From: Paraburkholderia sp. BL23I1N1
GTDB lineage: Bacteria; Pseudomonadota; Gammaproteobacteria; Burkholderiales; Burkholderiaceae
DNA: 64,000 nt
Assembly (NCBI RefSeq): GCF_003610295.1
Contig: NZ_RAPV01000001.1
Coordinates: 806,001-870,000 of the forward strand
Reading direction: 5' to 3'
A program made the translations under genes and the position numbers. The notes under the pieces were generated by a model, which had not been told where the DNA came from, ran no database searches, and worked only from the letters and a program-made list of their open reading frames with translations. The stretch's first letter is position 1, and every line of letters begins with the position of its first letter. Below, piece by piece: positions 58,566 through 64,000 of this stretch.

Positions 58566-59210
58566 TCAACCCTGCCGAGGCGCGCGCTGCGCGTTCTTCG
58601 GCCGGAACGCCTTCACCACGTCGGCGTTCGTCTCGACATACGGGCCGCCGATCAGGTCGATGCAATAGGGCACCGCGGCGAAAATGCCCGGCACCTTCAC
58701 GGCGCCGCCCGCTTCGGCGTCACGCAAGCCTTCGAGCGTTTCCTTGATCGACTTCGGCTGGCCGGGCAGATTGACGATCAGCGCCGCATGTTCCGCGGTT
58801 TCGCGAATCACCGCCACCTGGCGCGACAGAATCGCGGTCGGCACGAAACTCAGGCTGATCTGCCGCATCTGCTCGCCGAAACCGGGCATTTCCTTTGTCG
58901 CTACCGCCAGGGTCGCTTCCGGCGTGACGTCGCGGCGCGACGGGCCGGTGCCGCCAGTGGTCAGCACCAGATCGCAGCCTACTTCGTCTACCAGTTCGAT
59001 CAGCGTGGCGGAGATCGTGGGCGCGTCGTCCTGAATCAGGCGCGTCACCACCTGAAACGGCGAGGTCAGGGCCGCGCCGAGCCATTCCTGCAGGGCCGGA
59101 ATGCCTTTGTCCTCATACACGCCGGCGGACGCGCGGTCGCTGATCGACACGAGGCCGATCACGATTTCGTCCGGATGCTGACGTGTCGCCTTACGCGTCG
59201 CGGTCGTCAT
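58566..59210 (-). CDS. mog: Molybdopterin adenylyltransferase
   Basis: 214 residues from ATG 59210; an ATG at 59246 adds 12 residues. MogA/MoaB fold with [17 protein letters not shown], the molybdopterin-binding loop, and [13 protein letters not shown]. Adenylates molybdopterin before molybdate insertion. Downstream of, and nearly touching, darP. GGAAGGAGA lies about 12 bases before the start. Confidence 0.94.
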   Translation of the reverse strand: MTTATRKATRQHPDEIVIGLVSISDRASAGVYEDKGIPALQEWLGAALTSPFQVVTRLIQDDAPTISATLIELVDEVGCDLVLTTGGTGPSRRDVTPEATLAVATKEMPGFGEQMRQISLSFVPTAILSRQVAVIRETAEHAALIVNLPGQPKSIKETLEGLRDAEAGGAVKVPGIFAAVPYCIDLIGGPYVETNADVVKAFRPKNAQRAPRQG

Positions 59211-59812
59211 CGTTGTTATCGTCTCCTTCCAGGCCGTCTTCGGCATCGGAATCGGTCGCGGCGGACGGGCCGTCGGCGTTTTTGATCCACTGGAACAGCT
59301 CGCGGAAATAGCGCGGCGGCTTGCTTTGCTGCGCTTCCTTGCGGGCGTTGCGGATCAGCGTGCGGCCCTGCTGCGGATCGGCGTTCGGGTGCTGGCGGAT
59401 GAAGTCGGTCAGCGCGGCGTCGTCGGCGAGCAGTTTTTTCGCGGGTGCGCTCAATCCAGTGCAGCTTGGCCGTTTCCGCTTTGTTAACCCCGTTATAGGT
59501 GTCGAGCGCGGTGCGCAGCGCGGCGGTTTCCTCTTCCAGCAGCGAGCGCATCACGCGCCCGACGTACTGCACCTGGCGGCGCTTGCCCTCGTGATCGGTG
59601 ATGCGGCGCGCTTCGCGCACGGCGTCGTCGAGCTTTTCGGGCATCGGCATGCGCTTGAGCGCGTCTTTGGGCAGGGCGATCAGCGCCGAGCCCAGTTCCT
59701 GCAGCTCGTGCATTTCGCGCTTGAGCTGGGACTTGCTGGGACGGTCGTAGCCGTTCTCGTCGACTTCCGGCTCGGCGGACTCGATGGGTTGAATGCGGGT
59801 TTTGCGTGTCAT
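59191..59812 (-). pseudogene. darP: Ribosome-associated protein DarP/YjgA, frameshifted
   Basis: From ATG 59812 ([37 protein letters not shown]) to [10 protein letters not shown] the frame is normal DarP, then it passes into Arg-rich nonsense. The C-terminal part continues in another frame ([51 protein letters not shown]) to a stop at 59191. The change lies at a run of six A (six T on the plus strand, 59434-59439); five would restore the frame. This is either a real homopolymer mutation or an assembly error. Intact DarP helps 50S assembly and is usually non-essential. It lies divergent from pmbA, just upstream of mog. Confidence 0.85.
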
Positions 59813-60129
59813 ACCGATATTGTAGCGTGCCGCGCACGCCGAACCCGCCGTGCTGCTGTGCACAAGGCTTCGCGCGCGCGTTTTGGAGAATCGCGGCAAG
59901 CCAGGCAATCCCGGCAATCCAGGCCAAAGCCGGGCACAGCGCCGCGGCGCATCAAGGCTCAGCGAATGCCAGGTACAGCTTCGCGTACCTTGCTATGATC
60001 GCGGGATGCGTCACTACGCGAATAAGCACGCAAATGAGCACGCACAGGGCGCGCGTAAAATGCGAGCGCATGTGCGTGGCATGGGCGAACACACAGGGCC
60101 GCTCGGCCCCGAACAGGACGGCAACGACA

Positions 60130-61500
60130 ATGGCAGCAGACATGGACGTCAAGCAGCGCTTTTTTCCGCATACCCAGGATGAACTGAAGGAAATCGCCTC
60201 GGACATCCTTCGTCACGCGAAGTCGCTCGGCGGTACCGACGCGGCGACCGAGATTTCCGAAGGCGACGGGCTGTCCGTCTCCGTGCGGCGCGGCGAAGTC
60301 GAGACGATCGAACACAACCGCGACAAGATGGTCGGCGTGACGGTGTTCATCGGCAACAAGCGCGGCAACGCGAGCACCTCGGACTTTTCGTCGCAGGCTT
60401 TGAAGGACACGGTCGCGGCGGCGTACAACATCGCCCGCTTCACGGCAGAAGACGACTGCGCGGGTCTCGCCGAAGCGGAATTGCTCGAAACCGCGCCGCG
60501 CGATCTCGATCTGTATCACCCGTGGAACCTCTCCGCGGACGAAGCAGTGGAAATCGCCCGCCGCTCGGAAGACGCCGCGTTCGCGACCGATCCGCAGATC
60601 AAGAATTCGGAGGGCGCGAGCGTCTCGGCGCAGCACTCGCAATTCGTGCTGGCCACCTCGCGCGGCTTCCTCGCCGGCTATCCGTACTCGCGCCACTACG
60701 TTGCGTGCGCGCCGATCGCCGGCAGCGGCCGCAACATGCAGCGCGACGACTGGTACACGTCGACCCGCAGCGCGGCCGATCTTGCCAATCCGGAAGCGGT
60801 GGGCCGTTACGCGGCGCAACGGGCGCTCTCGCGCATCGGCGCGCGCGGGCTCGACACGCGCAAAGTGCCGGTGCTGTTCGAGGCGCCGCTCGCCGCCGGC
60901 ATTCTCGGCGCGTTCGTTCAGGCAACGAGCGGCGGCGCGCTGTACCGCAAGACCTCGTTCCTCGTCGACAGCCTCGGCAAGCCGGTGTTCGCGCCGCACG
61001 TCCAGGTGGTCGAAGATCCGCACGTCGCGCGTGCCATGGGCAGCGCGCCGTTCGACGAGGAAGGCGTGCGGACCAAACAGCGTTCGGTGGTGAAAGACGG
61101 TGTGGTGGAAGGCTACTTCCTGTCCACCTACTCGGCGCGCAAGCTCGGCATGCAGACCACCGGCAACGCCGGCGGCTCGCACAATCTGTCGCTGCGCAGC
61201 TCGAAGACGCGTCCGGAAGACGACTTCGAGGCAATGCTGAAGAAGCTCGGCACGGGCCTGTTGCTGACCGAGCTGATGGGGCAGGGCGTGAACTACGTGA
61301 CGGGCGATTATTCGCGCGGCGCGTCGGGTTTCTGGGTCGAGAACGGCAAGATCCAGTATCCGGTCGAGGAAATCACCGTGGCGAGCACGCTGCAGGAGAT
61401 GTTCCGCCATATCGTCGCGATCGGCGCGGATACGATCACGCGCGGCACCAAGGAAACGGGTTCGGTGCTGATCGAACGGATGACGATCGCGGGGCAGTAA
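60130..61500 (+). CDS. pmbA: Metalloprotease PmbA (TldE)
   Basis: 456 residues from ATG 60130. TldE-type partner of TldD; the complex matures peptides such as microcin B17 and cleaves CcdA in E. coli. GDGLSVSVRRGEVETIEHNRDKMVGVTVFIGNKRG, QATSGGALYRKTSFL and RSVVKDGVVEGYFLSTYSARKLG are hallmarks. TldD is not in the window. TldE lacks the zinc-binding HExxxH, as here. Confidence 0.94.
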   Translation: MAADMDVKQRFFPHTQDELKEIASDILRHAKSLGGTDAATEISEGDGLSVSVRRGEVETIEHNRDKMVGVTVFIGNKRGNASTSDFSSQALKDTVAAAYNIARFTAEDDCAGLAEAELLETAPRDLDLYHPWNLSADEAVEIARRSEDAAFATDPQIKNSEGASVSAQHSQFVLATSRGFLAGYPYSRHYVACAPIAGSGRNMQRDDWYTSTRSAADLANPEAVGRYAAQRALSRIGARGLDTRKVPVLFEAPLAAGILGAFVQATSGGALYRKTSFLVDSLGKPVFAPHVQVVEDPHVARAMGSAPFDEEGVRTKQRSVVKDGVVEGYFLSTYSARKLGMQTTGNAGGSHNLSLRSSKTRPEDDFEAMLKKLGTGLLLTELMGQGVNYVTGDYSRGASGFWVENGKIQYPVEEITVASTLQEMFRHIVAIGADTITRGTKETGSVLIERMTIAGQ

Positions 61501-61550
61501 GCGCGACGCTTGTAGCGGCCGCAGCGGGGCCGCAGGAAGGCTGCAAACAG

Positions 61551-61584
61551 AAACGCCACGCAAGTCATTGCGTGGCGTTTTTTT
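61551..61584 (+). terminator. Terminator of pmbA
   Basis: AAACGCCACGCAA-GTCA-TTGCGTGGCGTTT with a T-run: a 13-bp perfect stem, 51 bases after pmbA. Confidence 0.95.
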
Positions 61585-61656
61585 ATGCGTGCATGTGTAG
61601 TGGCCGGTGACGAATTCGCGAAGCGCAGCCCGCCAGTCAGACGCCGCGCAACACCC

Positions 61657-62157
61657 TCACACGCCCTTACGCTTATACGTCACGAACGCGTAATCGAAGT
61701 CATTCGGCGCGTCCGCGCGATGTGTCTCGTGCGCGACTTCTTCCCACTCGTCTTCATCAAGTTCAGGGAAGGTGGCGTCGCCTTCGAAGTCGGCGGAAAT
61801 CTCGGTGATGATCAGCTTGTCCGCCTGACGCAACCCTTCAGCATACAGTTGCGCGCCACCGATCAGAAACGCCTCCGGCGCCTGATCCTGAGCGGCGAGC
61901 TTCAGCGCGTCTTCGAGGGTGGTGGCCGCGTCGCAGCCCTGAAAGCGCCGCGTGGCATCCCGTGTCACGACAATGTTGCGGCGTCCCGGCAACGGCCGGC
62001 CGATCGATTCATGCGTCTTGCGGCCCATGATGATGGGCGCGCCCATCGTGGTGCGCTTGAAGAACGCGAGGTCTTCGGGAAGTCGCCAAGGCAACTGGTT
62101 GTCGCGGCCGATCACGCCGTTATTGGCGCGAGCGACGATCAGGGTGAGCGTCGTCAT
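61657..62157 (-). CDS. folA: Dihydrofolate reductase
   Basis: 166 residues. Reduces dihydrofolate with [24 protein letters not shown] holds the Met20-loop-like region and D29, matching E. coli D27. [12 protein letters not shown] and [11 protein letters not shown] are cofactor-binding segments. Chromosomal type, not a plasmid trimethoprim-resistance form. Convergent with pmbA. Confidence 0.96.
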   Translation of the reverse strand: MTTLTLIVARANNGVIGRDNQLPWRLPEDLAFFKRTTMGAPIIMGRKTHESIGRPLPGRRNIVVTRDATRRFQGCDAATTLEDALKLAAQDQAPEAFLIGGAQLYAEGLRQADKLIITEISADFEGDATFPELDEDEWEEVAHETHRADAPNDFDYAFVTYKRKGV

Positions 62158-62254
62158 CGAATGGAAAGGGGAACGTAACCGGGATGATTCTACCTGAGGC
62201 GCAAAACGGCGCCGCCAAGTCAGCCGGCTAGGCGCCCCTGGCTAGGCGCCCCCC

Positions 62255-63715
62255 TCATTCCTGCAAAGGCTCGTCGGCGGCTAACGATTCAAGCGACGCT
62301 TTCTCGTCGGCGGCGCTCGGATCCCGCAAGCCGTGGTGTCCCAGCAGCCGGTATAGCGTCACCCGCGAGATATTCAGATCGATCGCCGCCTCGTTCAGGC
62401 GGTGGCGATGCCGCAGCAGCGCCGCTTCGATCGTGCGCTTCTCAGCGGCTTCGCGCGCCTGCGAGAGCGTCATGGTCTGCTGCTCGGTGAACTGCGTGAG
62501 GTCGAGGTCGTCGGCGGAAATCAGCTTGTTTTCCGCCATCACGATCGCGCGGCGCACCCGGTTGATCAGTTCGCGCACATTGCCGGGCCAGTTGTAGTTG
62601 TACATGGCCTCGATCGCCGACGGCGCAAAGCCGCGGATCTTTCGCGCGCTGTCGGTCTTGAACTTGTGCATGATGTGATGCGCCAGAATCTCGATGTCCT
62701 TGCCGCGGGCACGTAGTGGTGGCTCGTCGACGCGCAGCACGCACAGGCGATGGAACAGGTCGGCGCGGAACCGTCCGTCGCGCATCGCGACCTCGAGATC
62801 CACGTGGGTCGCCGAAATGATTCGCACGTCCACCTGGATCGATTCGCGGCCGCCGAGCCGTTCGATCTTGCCTTCCTGCAAAAAGCGCAGCAGACTGGCC
62901 TGACTTTCCATCGGCAGGTCGCCGATTTCGTCGAGCAGCAAGGTGCCTCCGTCCGCGGCCTCGACCCGGCCGATCTTGCGCTGGTTCGCGCCGGTGAACG
63001 CGCCGCGTTCATAGCCAAATAGTTCGGACTGCAACAGATGGTGCGGAATCGCGCCGCAGTTGATGGCGACGAACGGCGCCTTGCGGCGCGGCGAGCGCTC
63101 GTGGATCGCCAGCGCGGTGAGTTCCTTGCCGGTGCCGGATTCACCCGAGATAAATACGCTGGCATCGGTATTGGCGATTTTGCGGATGGTGCGAAAGAGT
63201 TGCTGCATTGCTTCGCAAGTCCCGACCATTTCGTCTTCGTCGTCGTCGGCGGCGGGCGTGGCCGGCGCGACATCGTCGGCATCGCACAATGTCACCATAC
63301 CGAATGCGTGACAGGCGAGGTAGTCGATCGTGGCGTGGGCCACCGGCGTCTTGACGTAGTCGAAGCAGTAGTGGCGGATCAGGCGCCGCACGCCGGGGTC
63401 GGCGAGGCGTTCCGAGGTGGCGAGCGCAATCCAGCCGATCTGCTGTTGACGCAGGCTCGCTTCGAGGCCGCCAAGGTCGCGCAACGCAAAGCTGGCCAGG
63501 TCGACAATGCCGGCGCATACCACGTCAGGCTTGAGCAGGCGCGCGACCTCATGCGCCGAGCGGGCCGCCATCACGTGCCAGCCGCGGCTCTTCAGATGGG
63601 CGATCAGCGTTTCGTCCGGCGTGCGCGCGACGTACAGCAGCACCCGTTCGGTCTGCGTGTGCGGCAGACCGGTCTCCTTCGCGGCGGCGGCAGAAGGCTC
63701 GTGCAAGCGCCCCAA
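62255..63715 (-). CDS. VpsR-like sigma-54-dependent Fis family regulator
   Basis: About 486 residues if started at the TTG at 63715, which has AGGAAG five bases upstream; the frame is open to a TTG at 63895. Domains: a receiver-like N-terminal part ([18 protein letters not shown]... AGIVDLASF), without the usual paired acidic residues; a AAA+ core with Walker A GESGTGKE, an intact GAFTGA loop, Walker B LLLDEIGD and R-finger FRADLFHRL; and a Fis-type HTH ([20 protein letters not shown]). Resembles Vibrio VpsR and Burkholderia BerB, c-di-GMP-linked activators of exopolysaccharide genes; that role here is inference. GAFTGA indicates true sigma-54 activation. Confidence 0.85.
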   Translation of the reverse strand: MGRLHEPSAAAAKETGLPHTQTERVLLYVARTPDETLIAHLKSRGWHVMAARSAHEVARLLKPDVVCAGIVDLASFALRDLGGLEASLRQQQIGWIALATSERLADPGVRRLIRHYCFDYVKTPVAHATIDYLACHAFGMVTLCDADDVAPATPAADDDEDEMVGTCEAMQQLFRTIRKIANTDASVFISGESGTGKELTALAIHERSPRRKAPFVAINCGAIPHHLLQSELFGYERGAFTGANQRKIGRVEAADGGTLLLDEIGDLPMESQASLLRFLQEGKIERLGGRESIQVDVRIISATHVDLEVAMRDGRFRADLFHRLCVLRVDEPPLRARGKDIEILAHHIMHKFKTDSARKIRGFAPSAIEAMYNYNWPGNVRELINRVRRAIVMAENKLISADDLDLTQFTEQQTMTLSQAREAAEKRTIEAALLRHRHRLNEAAIDLNISRVTLYRLLGHHGLRDPSAADEKASLESLAADEPLQE

Positions 63716-63891
63716 AGTGGCTTCCTGAGGGTGCGCCAAAGAGACTTCCGACGGACACCCCCGAGGACTTCCGTTGCTCGTTTCACAGGAACCTCCTGCG
63801 CCCGGGCAATCGACAGATGAGCGCCGGAGGGCGGTGTAACGCTGCTCAGATGGGGCGATTCGCGCACGATCAACCTCGTATCGTTGGCACG

Positions 63892-64000
63892 TCAAAAAGT
63901 GTAGGGAAAGCGCACGCCGATCACGAAATTCGGCGTGTCGGGCGTGAGGCCCACAGACACCGAACCGTTGATCGTCAAGTGCTTGTTCACTACGTGATTC
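63892..64000 (-). CDS. Outer-membrane protein, C-terminal end (runs off right edge)
   Basis: Partial; the last 35 residues (ending NFVIGVRFPYTF) are visible and have the alternating beta-barrel pattern with a terminal phenylalanine needed for outer-membrane insertion. The stop overlaps the upstream-most TTG of the regulator frame. The family cannot be named from this piece. Confidence 0.65.
   Translation of the reverse strand, partial: NHVVNKHLTINGSVSVGLTPDTPNFVIGVRFPYTF

Noticed and set aside
1..64000. CRISPR array
   Set aside because: No regularly spaced direct repeats seen anywhere in the window.

Overview
The window looks like the main chromosome of a Paraburkholderia or Burkholderia sensu lato species. 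It is GC-rich, uses GCG/CTG/CGC-heavy codons, and carries a gene order typical of Burkholderiales: gph, ubiG, ompA, gyrA, then the serC-pheA-hisC-tyrA-aroA-cmk-rpsA-ihfB supraoperon. The assignment rests on reading the sequence and on family knowledge; no database search was run.

Region 1 (1 to about 9.7 kb) is an accessory island. Its right part holds three tightly packed plus-strand genes, a 488-aa tyrosine recombinase, a 969-aa integrase-like protein and a 231-aa small protein. Their sizes, order and motifs match the gamma-mobile-trio (GmtY, GmtZ, GmtX) that marks mobile defence islands. Its left part holds divergent, minus-strand cargo: a frameshifted sce7726-type nuclease gene, a sce7725-type gene, a decayed reading frame, and the N-terminal 222 residues of an OLD/GajA-like ATPase that leaves the window. 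The island abuts a complete tmRNA gene (9137-9511). A second, broken 5' end of a different, Burkholderia-like tmRNA lies just beyond it (9697-9787). The simplest reading is that the island broke the resident ssrA and that an intact divergent ssrA came with it.

Region 2 (9.98-30.8 kb) is housekeeping: gph and ubiG, ompA divergent from gyrA, a DUF2059 secreted protein, the aromatic/serine supraoperon ending in rpsA and ihfB, lapA-lapB (LPS assembly control), and ugd, rfaE1 and rfaD (sugar-nucleotide and heptose supply for LPS).

An IS1634-type insertion sequence (about 30.8-32.8 kb) sits between rfaD and comEA. Region 3 (32.8-50.6 kb) holds comEA, cysM, mltB, an HDAC-like deacetylase, an enoyl-CoA hydratase, a lysophospholipase-like hydrolase, the metNIQ methionine transporter, etfBA with an acyl-CoA dehydrogenase (flavin electron flow), dadA divergent from an lrp-type regulator, a PA0069-type radical SAM protein, a TM2 protein and a sorbosone-dehydrogenase-like beta-propeller.

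Region 4 (50.7-64 kb) holds rpsP-rimM-trmD-rplS, a CoA pyrophosphatase, a CobD/CbiB-like protein, DUF2007, rsgA, an M48 peptidase, orn, mog, a frameshifted darP/yjgA, pmbA (tldE), folA, a VpsR-like sigma-54 activator, and the C-terminus of an outer-membrane protein at the right edge.
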